A stretch of DNA of 64,000 nt from Tipula vernalis (lineage: Eukaryota; Arthropoda; Insecta; Diptera; Tipulidae), in NCBI GenBank assembly GCA_958295665.1, contig OY282558.1:184676015-184740014 (forward strand), in the 5' to 3' direction. A program made the translations under genes and the position numbers. Positions 47,173-58,064 of this stretch are shown in pieces; position 1 is the stretch's first letter; the number at the start of each line of letters is the position of its first letter. The notes beneath the pieces are model-generated. The model was not told the origin of the DNA. It made no database searches and saw only the letters and a program-made list of their open reading frames with translations.

Positions 47173-47622
47173 GTCGTATTTTATTTGACCTATGAATTGG
47201 AATTCAAATTTGGTGAAATAAAAGCCGTATTTTATTTGACAATTTACAATTACAACTGCACTATTGAATTCCTCGTAGGAATTCAAAATCGATCGTTTAG
47301 TCTGCCTACTTTACGCTGGGTGCGCTAGACTAAATTTTTTTTAGTTTTGTAGGTTGGCTTTGTGAAATTTATTATTATTTTGACTATTTATTTGGCAATT
47401 AAAAGTATAAAAAATATTTGTTACACACGCTAAATGTAAACAAACCCACATACCAATATTTTATTCGCGAAAAAAATGTATTTCACCACAAAAAAATTCA
47501 AAATGCTACCAACCTTTGAAAACCAATCGAATTCCAAACATTAAATTCCATAGCTATTTTATTTAACCAAATTTGAATTCCAATTTCAATTCTAATTCCG
47601 AGGTCAAATAAAATACAACTAA
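47173..47622. mobile_element. 450-bp MITE
   Basis: Arms GTCGTATTTTATTTGACCTA...GGAATTCAAATTTGGT (47173-47215) and inverse (47556-47622), with a duplicated GAATT motif in the right arm. Non-coding. Confidence 0.6.
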
Positions 47623-48435
47623 AATATTCAATACCTCGTTATACGGCCTACATCGGTTCCTAAAAGTTTAGCCGTAAATCGAAATGCCGTAAAGCGAACT
47701 ATTTTTTTTCTTATACAAATTTCATGCAGTTTTGGCAAAGGAAAAAAATAACAAAATTATTTTTTCTAAATTTCAATTTTTTTTTGTTTTTTTAAAAAAA
47801 ACGAGGCGCTGTATAACGGTATTTTTGACGAAGATCTTAGAAAAACGATAAATCATAAACATTTATATTCTCAATGTTTGCGTTTTAAAATATTCGTAAA
47901 TTTGTTTGAACATTCATAATTGTTGCATCTTTGATGTCTGTCGAATTTCATCATAACTGATTAAGAATTGCTGATTTCATCCTAATGTGCCATATTCCAA
48001 AACTTCACCTAAAATTCTTTTTAGAATCTCATTTCCGCAGCCAGCAAATGTTAAATTTCATCATAATCAGGTAAGAGATGGTCAAGTTTAATTCTGTTTG
48101 GCATATTCCAGAACTAAATGAAAAAATCAAATCTTACAGTAACATTTCCATCGAACAAGTCAAAATTCATCCTAACCCGTTAGGTAGCGCCCAAAAAGAA
48201 TCATTTAAGAATCCCATTTCCATCGCACTATTCGAATTTTATAAAGATCGTTTAAGAAACAGCCATGTTCGAAATAAACCTATATGAAATTAAAGACAAT
48301 ATTCCGTCATATGAAGAACCGATATCAGTAAATACACCCAAAAACAAATATTTGAAAATAGTGAATTCACAAAAATAGAAAATTGGTTTTAGAAAGATTT
48401 TTTTTAATCTCTAGTTCGCTATTTTCGTCGATCTG
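47623..48435. other. No gene seen; weak repeats
   Basis: Weak inverted similarity CCTCGTTATACGGC / GCTGTATAACGG at 47634 and 47807. Two direct half-copies of a ~90-bp unit (CATATTCCA...AACT, GAATCYCATTTCC) at 47990-48240. Confidence 0.35.
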
Positions 48436-48684
48436 GGGCCCTATTCTCGAATTCCACATCCATTTTCCACATGTGGACATCTGTCAAAATTCATAAAAAT
48501 TGAATTTTTTCGGTACTAAGGGAATATTTCCGAATGGGTTTAAGCAAGTGGAAGAAATTCCCCATATAGGAAAATATCCATGCCCCATGTGTTTTATATA
48601 CGAATTAAAATTTTCGAACGTTTTGATCAATTTTGACAGATGTCCGCTTGTGGAAAATGAATGTGGAATCCGAGAATAGGGCCC
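48436..48684. mobile_element. 249-bp MITE with GGGCCCTATTCTCG ends
   Basis: 56-bp arms: GGGCCCTATTCTCGAATTCC...ACATCTGTCAAAATT and its inverse with four or five changes. The duplicated flank is not clear. Confidence 0.75.
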
Positions 48685-49013
48685 GAGAATAGAGGTGTGC
48701 TTCAGAAGACTTTTCAAACTAAACTTTTCAAATTTTGATGTTTTCGCTATTTCCTCATAGATGCTTGGTGAAAAGGCACTTTACGAGGTTACTTTTCGAC
48801 GACTTTTCAATTTGTATGACAAACAGATTAAAATATGTAGTAAGTAATGGAAAGTTGGAGGAGGCTATTATATTAATTTCAAATGTCAATAACTTCCACA
48901 TTTCTGCAATTAGAATATTATTTTTTACATGCATTTGAGAGTACATAGTTGCTTTTGGAATAACTGTAAAACAGATAACAACAATAAAACCATTACCTCT
49001 GTTTTGTTCGTTA

Positions 49014-49398
49014 AGGTGGATTTATATTATCAGTTCCTTCCAGTTCCTACTCGTATCGTATCAGACATCATCAATTTATACTATCCGTACTTTTCAATTC
49101 AGGCATTTTCTTCGTATCTTTTGGTTACGTATAGAGTAAAGATAACACACAAAAATACAAAAATGTTTTAGTAGCAATTTAAAATTTTTGTTTGTTTCGT
49201 TATTCTTTCGTATTTTTTCGCCTTCAGATAACAGACAAAACATTCTTTTCAACAATATGTGTCTGTGTCGGTACGAGTAGGAACGGATAGGAAAGGATAA
49301 TATAAATACTCCTATAGAAAATATATGTAACAATGTTTTTTTTGTCTGACACGATACGAGTAGGAACTGAAAGGAACTGATAATATAAATCGACCTTT
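49014..49398. mobile_element. 385-bp MITE
   Basis: Arms with TTATATTATCAGTTCCTTCC and TACTCGTATCGTATCAGACA at 49014-49067, inverse at 49343-49398. A third, inverted half copy (GTACGAGTAGGAACGGATAG) is inside at 49271-49300. Confidence 0.65.
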
Positions 49399-50234
49399 AT
49401 TCGTAATCTAGTAAAAAAATCGTGCAATTAAACTGCGTCACATGATTACGACCAGTAGTGAATAGTTGTAGCTTATGAAAGCTACGGTAAAAAACTTTGT
49501 CTTGATTTATTATTTTTAATTAAATTTATCAATAAAAATTTTCCGACGAAAAAAAAATTAATTTCGATGGTTCTGACGGGCATCAGTTTCATTTCCATGT
49601 GCCCGAAAATGCAAACCGGTTCCATTCTTGCTTCCTTGACATGTGGTTCTTGGCAGATTCCAATCGGTTTGCTTTGGATGATGCATTCAAAAGAGGTAAA
49701 CCTATTTGGATTTTTTTTCAATTTAAGATGCGTAGCATTGTTAATCACACGTCGAACCGTTGATAAGTTTGCTTTGACTCCAGTTTTTGCCTTAATTTTT
49801 TACGCAGATAACCATGAATTTGAAGCTGATCGTGCAAGCTTCACAAACATATCAAGAATTATGTGAACAATTGTTCTCACAGTATATCAATATATCAATT
49901 TAAACTTATACCGGTGACCCTATAGCTCGATGCACTGGTCAGTCAATATAGAAACATAGAAACATAGAATTGTATTGTGATGAAACATAGAAACATGGAA
50001 TTGTAAGTCTTAAGTGTTTGCGGATATAAGCATTATCATATGCTTGTAAATTTCAGTTTTGTTATAGTTTCGTGTTATGTACAAATAACATAAAAATGTT
50101 ACTGTAACATAACCTCACAAATTACATACAATCTTCTCGTCTCGTTTTAAATATTCCGCCATTTTTTTTTTGTACTAGACATGTACCACATGTTATTTGG
50201 CAGATGACAAGTACAAACATTTCGGTTAGTTAAA
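49399..50234. other. No firm gene
   Basis: A minus-strand frame at 49748-49482 (FECIIQSKPIGICQEPHVKE) faintly recalls a LINE endonuclease start but is too weak to call. Confidence 0.3.
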
Positions 50235-50790
50235 ATGGATCGCTACACGAGTGAACAACGTGCTTTCATTATTAAAACTTATTTTAAATATGGTGAAAGT
50301 TATTCAGAAGTTGAAAGAAAATTTCCACAAACCGTGCTATTAAACTTATCATTGATAATTTTAAAGAAACTGGTTCAGTTCAAGATCAGAGAAGCAGAAT
50401 TTATTACCGTAGTGGTCGTTCAAGTAAAAATATGCCAGCTGTTAAAACAAGTGTTGCTGAAGAGCCAAGGACATCAATTCGTCGTCGTTCACAGCAATTA
50501 AGCCTCAAACCAACAAGTTTTGTGGAGTCAATTGGAAGATATTGATGTGCAGAATATGTGGTTTCAACAGGATGGTGCAACATGCCACACACATGAAATT
50601 TAATAATCGAATAATTTCTCGACGAACAGACGTGAATTGGCCACCAAGATCATGCTATTTAACGCCATTGAACTTCTTCTTATACGACTCGGCTTATTTT
50701 TTATTAGACGTCATTTATTTAAATGAGACATTGAAAAGTTTAGTTGGCTATAAGGCACAATTGAATACTTTTAACCTACTGTCTTCCACC
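50235..50790 (+). pseudogene. Tc1/mariner-superfamily transposase pseudogene (copy 2)
   Basis: MDRYTSEQRAFIIKTYF opens at ATG 50235. Then come PRTSIRRRSQQLSLKPTSF, a large internal deletion, DIDVQNMWFQQDGATCHTHE (catalytic Asp in QQDGA) and VNWPPRSCYLTPLNFFLY (third site). Frameshifts occur throughout. Same broad family as 26100-26708, but the N-termini differ. Confidence 0.75.
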
Positions 50791-50880
50791 GTAAAAAACG
50801 CCTAGGGGCTTTAAACGAATAGAGCGCCTACTGGGCGTTTTATTCGAATAATACGCCCAGAGCGTTTTATTCAAGTTAAA
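50768..50880. repeat. Inverted partner of 45336-45420
   Basis: Same repeat in the other orientation, with an extra internal copy of GGGCGTATTATTCGAATAA. Confidence 0.5.
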
Positions 50881-51933
50881 TGATTTAAGTTATCAAAATA
50901 CAATTATTTTCGAAATTTGAATATTTCGTTGTAATACTGTGAGGAATTTTATTATAAAATATATAAATTAATTCGAAAAATTCATTTGCTAAATTCATAT
51001 TACTTTGAGTGATTGTCTTGACGTTGATTTTATTTGCTTCGTAAGAAGTTCATCAGCTGTAAGACTCGAAAAAATAAATGCTCAATTGAAAAAATCATGT
51101 CAAAATCATCTAATTTGCGATCGAATGGAGGATTATATTTAAACCTGAATTTCTGAGATTTTGTTAATATTTCCAAATATTTGTAAAATTCGTGAGTCGA
51201 TTTTTTAAATTTTTAACCTGAAAAGTAATGAAAGGTTAATCTTGGTAGTGTAATGAAACGTGAAGTTTCGAACCAATTCAAATTTAGTTCTTGTTAAATT
51301 CCAAGAATTTAATATTTTTCAAGGCATTTGGCCAAAAATCTGTATTTTTTTTATTAGCAGTATTCTGTGAAGAAAATATCTAATTTTAAGTTTAAATGCC
51401 GAGTGAATTTGACCTAAGTAGAATCATCGTTTTTGACATGGTTGGAAGGAAGAATGATGATGTGGTGGAAAAATTATGAACCTACTGAATTTTCTTACTA
51501 TAACTATGTAAAATAATAATTTTTTCTTAGAGTTCTCGTATAACTCTTTTTCAGAACTATTTTATGACGGCTTAAGAAACTTTCGTCATCAAACATAAAG
51601 CATATCAAAAAAAACATCAATAATATTTTCCCATAGTACGCACAAAATTGCTGTAAATCATTTTTTCTTGATTTACAGCAATTTTTTTTCTACCATAGAA
51701 CTCCACATAAGTAATAGTGGTAGTAGTAATAAGTAGTGTTTAAATTCAAAAAACTGATGTAAAAAAAAAAAAATTTAAATAATCTGGTTCAGTTTTTATC
51801 GAGATCAGTTTATTGCATCAAAAAAACACGACATAAAAATAAGATTTACTAAACATCATTATATTCTGTAATAAATGTCTGTATTGCACTACTAGAATCA
51901 GATTCTGAATTACTGCGATAACTATACTCCTCA
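50881..51933. other. No gene seen
   Basis: AT-rich. A short AT-rich hairpin TTGCTGTAAATCA...TGATTTACAGCAA is at 51649-51682. Confidence 0.35.
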
Positions 51934-52239
51934 GTGGCACTATTCTGGTTTTCCCGGGGAATTGCGAATTGCGAATTAATTTATTGTTACTTTTTAGTGT
52001 ATTTTGGTTTTCTTTTTTCCAAAGCATACTGAGCGATTGGTATTTTGTTCATGTTTTGGGAAAAAATAATTCCCAAACAAATTTTTAGGGAAAAATAAAC
52101 AACAAAATTGCTATGAAATAGAACTATTTTTCCCCAAAAATTAGTATGCTTTGGAAAAAAGAAAACCAAAATACACTAAAAAGTAACAATAAATTAATTC
52201 GCAATTCGCAATTCCCCGGGAAAACCAGAATAGTGCCAC
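51934..52239. mobile_element. 306-bp MITE with near-perfect ~97-bp arms
   Basis: GTGGCACTATTCTGGTTTTC...AAAGCATACT (51934-52030) is repeated inverted at 52143-52239 with almost no change, so the insertion is recent. It lies at the edge of the Harbinger remains. The 110-bp centre has its own short palindromes (TTGGGAAAAAATAATTCCC). Confidence 0.8.
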
Positions 52240-52448
52240 AGGAGAAACTGTTGGAATCACTATTCAACGCTCAGCTGGTTCTACTAAGTACGATGATTCT
52301 GATGTCGTGAATATGTTTGTGATGAAGGTGGTCGAGGTAATTCACGTTGAATAGACACAGTAGTACATCGAGAAAGTCGACTCAATTGGCCTTCTAATAA
52401 AATTTGATGAATTAACTGATCGGCCTACAAGCGTTGTTCTGTCTAGGC

Positions 52449-52925
52449 TCAGTTGATAGGAAACATATTGTAATAAGGAAACCATCAGGAACATGTTCGA
52501 GATATGTAATATAATTATAAAGGTACTCATAGCATTGTATTACTCGGTATAGTCAATGCAAACTACGAGTTCATTTATGCTGATATTGGCACAAATGAAA
52601 GAATTTCCGATGGAGGTGTTATAAATAACTCCGAATTCTACCATCGGTTTAAACAGGATGAACTAAATATTCCTCAACCCGAAAATCTTCCAAATAGCTC
52701 TACAACTGCGCCATTTGTATTTGTTGGAGATGACGCGTTTCAGTTAAATGAAAATTTTATGAAACCGTATTCGTATCATAGTTTAGATGAGGAAAAACGG
52801 ATGTGTTCGGCATTTTATCGGCAAAATTTGGCATTTTCCAAAAGCCAATTAATTTAGCACCAGAAAAAGTCAAAACAATCGTTTTGGCTTGTGTTTATTT
52901 ACATAATTTTTTGATGAAAACCTAA
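52449..52925 (+). pseudogene. PIF/Harbinger transposase pseudogene (DDE_4 type)
   Basis: VDRKHIVIRKPSGTCSRY (first Asp, usually DGKH), YSQC-shifted region, NYEFIYADIGTNERISDGGV (second Asp), APFVFVGDDAFQLNENFMKP and a broken end matching the LACVYLHNFL motif. Stops and shifts occur; the N-terminus is missing or rearranged. The family uses a partner DNA-binding protein, here probably the MADF gene opposite. Confidence 0.75.
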
Positions 52926-53239
52926 AGATCGCACTTAATCGAAACAACACAAAATTCAATTAACACAAATCCATCGCGCTGTACATTCGATAGTTTACAG
53001 AGCAATTTAAATCATAGGTCAGCACAATCAGCCGAAATCGTACGTCAAAAATTTCTACATTACTTCAATAACGAGGGTAGTGTTCCTTGGCAATATGAAA
53101 TTATAAATTGATTTGATTAAAATATATAAAAATTAAATACTTACAATATTGTTTTCTTCATTTTCAAACAATGAGTCTTCCTGTTCCTCTACTATATAGT
53201 TCATCTGCTAGAATCTGGAGTTTCTTGATCTGTTAGGAA

Positions 53240-53625
53240 TAACAGATCATCAAAGAACCATAATGTTGGTATATAAATCTTTTCCGTATCCACACCGGAA
53301 CGATTCGAATCGCTCACTTTTTTCAATTCTTTGCGGAAATTAGTTCGCAAGGAATTAATTTTTTAACAACGCATTCTCGAGTGGCTGCGGCATCATATTT
53401 GTTGAATATTTTCAACAAATTGTCGTATGCTAAAGCTTTTTCATTCCTATTGCTGTAAGTTGCACTGTTTGTGTTCCATAATTCTGGTAAATTCCGGTAT
53501 TCCGCATAAATTCGATAACCATTTTTTTTTTTATCGGATGACATTTGTATGAAAACAACCACTGAACTTGCGCAATTATATTGAACTAACATACACACGT
53601 TCAAGTTATTGTGCAATATACTCAA
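53240..53625 (-). pseudogene. MADF-domain protein of the Harbinger element
   Basis: The 100-codon open piece (53625-53323) reads IYAEYRNLPELWNTNSATYS...NEKALAYDNLLKIFNKYD, the MADF pattern. A shift then continues as LRTNFRKELKK-like sequence and TLWFFDDLLFLTDQETPDSS to about 53205. It converges on the transposase from the other strand, the two-gene layout usual for animal Harbinger elements. Confidence 0.65.
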
Positions 53626-53817
53626 TTTTTATTCAAAATTTTGAACATTTTTTCATCAATTTTTTTATTGCGCAAACATAAGAAATATCACAATATATTG
53701 TGCAATAATTACGTCACACAATTATTTTGCGGAATTTAATTGTACGTGGATGCCGCAACCGGCCTTTATGATGGGTGAATATTCATGAAATTTCGATGTT
53801 TTTTTTCGTGAATACTG

Positions 53818-53955
53818 GGACCTAACTATGCAATTCGACGACTATTTTCGACGGCTATCGTTTTGTATAAGAAGGTACAAGAAGGAAAAAGAACTACTTT
53901 CTAATACAAAACGATAGCCGTCGAAAACTGTGATCGAATTGCAGAGTTAGGCCCC
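53818..53955. mobile_element. 138-bp hairpin MITE
   Basis: Arms GGACCTAACTATGCAATTCG...CTATCGTTTTGTAT and inverse; almost no loop (about 25 nt). Confidence 0.65.
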
Positions 53956-54235
53956 TGTTTACTCCTGTGCAGATTGTGAAAGATTTTTTTGATATCTGAT
54001 GTAAACAAACCATTTAGTTTTTATTGTTGTTAAAAAATGGCTGTGTGTAGTTTCGTGAAAATTAAAAATTATCAAATAAAACAAAACAATTAAAAAAATA
54101 TATAATTAATTATTATTTGTGATAAACTATTAAAAAAAATTATGAAAAATGAAGTGTGTATAATAAGAAAATGTCGTAACAATATTCGCAACAAATTACC
54201 TGGAATTTCTTTTAATCGATAAGTTTTATTCTGGA

Positions 54236-54584
54236 GTGGGACGTTGTAACATCACTTTCGATTCGAATTCGATAGAGTTTATGTCCCTTGTTTCAAGAAT
54301 AAGACTGTGCTCTATTTCGTTTTTCAATTATGCTTTTTTTTTTCTTGTTATCTGAGCTTGCTCGAAAACAACTTTCTATTTCTATTTATATTAATGATTA
54401 TGTATCAGTCAAATTTTTGTTTAGTGATACTTTATCGATATGAAGGAAGGGAAAATACGCAACAAAAAGAGATCGCAATAGAGAAAGCATAATCAAATAG
54501 TGAAATAGACTATAATTTTATTCTTGAAACAAGCGACATAAACTCTATCGAATTCGAATCGAAAGTGATGTTACAACATCCCAC
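54236..54584. mobile_element. 349-bp MITE
   Basis: Arms GTGGGACGTTGTAACATCAC...TTGTTTCAAGAATAA (about 70 bp) and inverse at 54510-54584. The short frame inside is not a gene. Confidence 0.7.
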
Positions 54585-54608
54585 ACCTGGCTTTTGATTG
54601 ATATTTTT

Positions 54609-54765
54609 AATCACCCCTATTATGATTGTCGAGTCGATCGACAATAGGCACAACTCTGTGTTGCCTTTTAGTTTTTTGTATTGTTTTTATCAAATGAAAA
54701 AACGAAAACGCGATACAGAGTCGTGTTGATTGTCGATCTACTCGACACTCATAATAAGGGTGATT
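54609..54765. mobile_element. 157-bp hairpin MITE
   Basis: AATCACCCCTATTATGATTG...CAACTCTGT arms of about 50 bp, 24 bp from the previous MITE. Confidence 0.7.
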
Positions 54766-56464
54766 ATTCAGGTAGGGTATTGTTTATTTTATCAAAGATC
54801 GCGATAAATTGGTTTTGATGTTACCCAAATAAAGATGATCTACAGAAGTTTGACGTGTAAAATCACTTTTTCATTTTGCTTGTTTTGTCGTTTGCAATGC
54901 TGGAAAATCTGCGCAACCGACTGAATTCTTAAAAGTCCTCGATTTGTTTTTTCAATGTAACCATCATCAGGATAGAATTATTTCATCATTTCTTCATTAA
55001 ATCATACGCTAGTTACTATTACATTTATCTCATTTAATTTTTTTTTTCTGAGTGCCTGAAAAATGTTCTTTTTGCAAAGTCACATATAGGGTTAAAAACT
55101 CGAACCTTTTACTCCGGAGTCTTCGGGTTTGGAGGTATATCTCCGAAACCACACACTTGGCCACATTTTTACGGGTTTCATTATAATTTTTGCAAACGAT
55201 TAAATTTGTTCAAATCGCACCGTGCACGACATCGGTTTTTCAACATCGCTTTCTGTTTTAACAACATCTGCTTATTGTTAATTGGAACAATATATTATGG
55301 TCAGTGGCGGTGGCCGATTAAATCAAATTAATTTTTTTTTTAATAATTTTAACATTTACACAAATTGATTTGGGAAAAAAATTCTTGTTTTATTTTATTT
55401 TTAAATCCTATTAGGAAGCATTTTTATTTTTTATTTCGAAAACCACTAAAGGTTCCCGGGATTCTGTTTTTATAAAATAGTTACACACACAACTTTTTTG
55501 ATAATATTGAATAGGTTGGTTAGAACCCGTAGGATAGAAAAAAAGGTTAAGGTTAACCGATAAATGTAAATCTTTTGGTTAATCGAACCGATATCAACCG
55601 ATTTTTACCAACTAAATTTATACTGAAGCTGAAGCCTGATGCAGTTCAAATTCACAACAAGTTATATAATACAGTTGTTGTATTTCATCCATATTTCAAT
55701 TTCACCTGCTGGGGATTACCTCTGGATGTCGATTAAGTATCTCCTGCATTTCGAGTTACGTTTTTCGAGAACTTCAAATATCTTACAAAATTGCGTTTTG
55801 CTAAATTTCCATAAAATTCTCCAATGTAATGTATGAATGCTCACAAAATGCTTTTACATATAATTTTGTAAAATAAAGTTTAATTCTATACATTGGAAAT
55901 GTCGTAATAGGGATTATTCCCATTGTGTTGCCGAATTCAGGAACTTCAAAAATTTATTCAAATTTATCAACATTATTCAATGTTTTCGAGATTATTCGAG
56001 ATATTTCAGTTATTTTTAGGAGAAATATGGTTTTTAGTGTAATTGAGGTTTATGAATATTATTCTATACGATTCTAGGTTTATTCGAAATTTTCGAGATT
56101 ATTCGACCTTCAATATTCCTCTAAATTGGCAAATTCCTATAGTTGCGTGATGTTACAGAATTAAATTTACATCGGGATTTTCGATAATTTATGGGAATTT
56201 CAAGGTTTTCAAGCTTACTTGAGATTTCTTTGGTATTGGGGAGTATTATGTAATAGAGATTTTTCGAGATTTTGTTAGTTTTGCAGAGTATTCGCTTTAT
56301 ACTGTATTATTCGAGTTTATCTGAGAATTGAATTAAGCTTAGCACTTAGTTAAATAATCTTACTTAAAGTTGGGATTCTCGAAATTCGAATTTTTGGGAT
56401 TAATCTAAATTAATGGGTACGAAGTTATTTGATATTCTTATGATTTACTAATCTTCTAGGATTA
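54766..56464. other. No gene; TTCGAGATTATTCGA-like degenerate repeats
   Basis: Between 55960 and 56310 the motif TTCGAGATTATTCGA and variants recur many times. Elsewhere nothing is recognised. Confidence 0.4.
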
Positions 56465-56690
56465 TTGTGGAACTCCCATATTCCGCCACAGATCTATGGG
56501 GGTTAGGTCTGGTGATTGAGAAAGCCAACTTAAAACGTTTATTTGATTTATTTGGAACTTTTGTTTAGCTCGCTTAGATGACTGTTTCAAGTCATTGTCC
56601 TACTGAAACACACTCCGAAACGGCATTTTTTCCTCGGCATAAGCTAGCATTCCATTAATAAGTATCGCTACGTAGTCCTTCTCTTTCCTT
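56465..56690 (-). pseudogene. Tc1 transposase fragment
   Basis: The minus strand reads MLAYAEEKMPFRSVFQ, stop, DNDLKQSSKRAKQKFQ, then VLSWLSQSPDLTPIDLW: the DNDPKH and SPDLNPIE motifs of Tc1 with substitutions. Only this C-terminal catalytic part is left. Confidence 0.75.
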
Positions 56691-57555
56691 ATACTCTCAA
56701 CGCCTTCTAAACATTGAGGATAGCACCTACACCATGCTTGCCCAACCGTGCTTGATTCACAGAAAAAAATGATTGTATGATTTCATATAAAAACTGATCT
56801 GATTCAACAAAAGTTTTCTCCAATTTTCAATCATACACAAAACTTCTTTAATGTGACAAATTAAAATTCTTTGATTTTGCAACTTAAAATTTATCTGAAT
56901 CAGTTATTTATTTTCAACATTTCATATAAATTATTGGAAAAATCGAAGATTTCAAATTATTTGATTCATAGATCTATTTTGCAATAATTATGAATTTATT
57001 GTATGATTTATGTAATTAAAATTTCTTAAATCAAATAATAAAGTTGCAATATTGTAGAATTGTTTAGATGGTTTTTAAAATTTAAATTGGTTCAATCAAG
57101 GAATTTTATTTTAAGAAATTGTTAATTTATTGTAAGATTGTGTGAAATACAAATTGATTAAAACAGATAATACAGTCACAGTAATGACGAATTGTTTGAA
57201 TGATTTTTATAATATTTTTTGGGGAAATCAAGATTCTAAAGTTAAGCAAACAAAATTGATCGAAAAAGTGAATAATTTTAAGAGTAAAAGACGTTGTTTT
57301 CAAAATTATTTCTGGAAGTAGTTATTTTAATAAATTTATTATTAGTTACAACAAATATTTTATAAAATTAGAAAATATTAAATACATTTCATATATTCAT
57401 ACATATGGTATATGTATACGACAAATAAAAATTCATATTTCAATTTTTTTTTACTTAAAACTATTTAATTCTATTACAAAAATGTCTCTATTATTAATAT
57501 ACATATAACAAATTAACATAGTTAATAATATGGTATGGTGTTTTAATCTTTACAA
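56691..57555. other. No gene seen
   Basis: AT-rich; TTGATT/AATCAA-type words abound. Confidence 0.35.
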
Positions 57556-57604
57556 CAACCCTACCATCTGGGTAGCGATTTTGGTCGCAATTTGAGGATT
57601 GAGT
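57556..57604 (+). repeat. Outer inverted repeat, left (partner 63382-63430)
   Basis: CTACCATCTGGGTAGCGATT...GAGGATTGAG matches the inverse of 63382-63430 over about 47 bp with a few changes. It may be the terminus of the fold-back element that holds the palindrome and was later hit by the P-like element. Confidence 0.5.
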
Positions 57605-57658
57605 TGAAAATTACCGGAAGGCAATAGTATTGGTAAATTGTATTGGTGTCCACAGAAT

Positions 57659-57689
57659 CATAGACACCTACATGTATCCAGACACAGTA
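57659..57689 (+). repeat. P-like left terminal inverted repeat
   Basis: 31 bp, 30 matching the right end. Confidence 0.85.
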
Positions 57690-58064
57690 TTATGTTTTGC
57701 ACTAACACACATATACGGTCTATTGAATGAAATTGAACAACGGACACAAATTAACAAAAAATGCATGGGAATTGTTTTTTGGATGATTTTCATTGAAATG
57801 CAAATAAAACTACAATTTTTTTTTTTAATTTTAATAATTCAACAATATTTAATAATACATAAATAATAAAATAAATAAAACATAAATTTTGGAATTCAAT
57901 TCATTTTTGACTAATATATAACTAATATTAATGAAATTAAAATTAAATAAAACATTTTTAAACAATAAGTAGGAATAACGAAAATTTATCACAATACATA
58001 TTTCATTAGGTAATTACTTATAAAGAAAATTATAAAGGTATATATTATCACATATCAAGAAAAT

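Noticed and set aside
49482..49748. Minus-strand frame with PIGICQEPHVKE, faintly like a LINE endonuclease
   Set aside because: Similarity too short and no neighbouring RT sequence.
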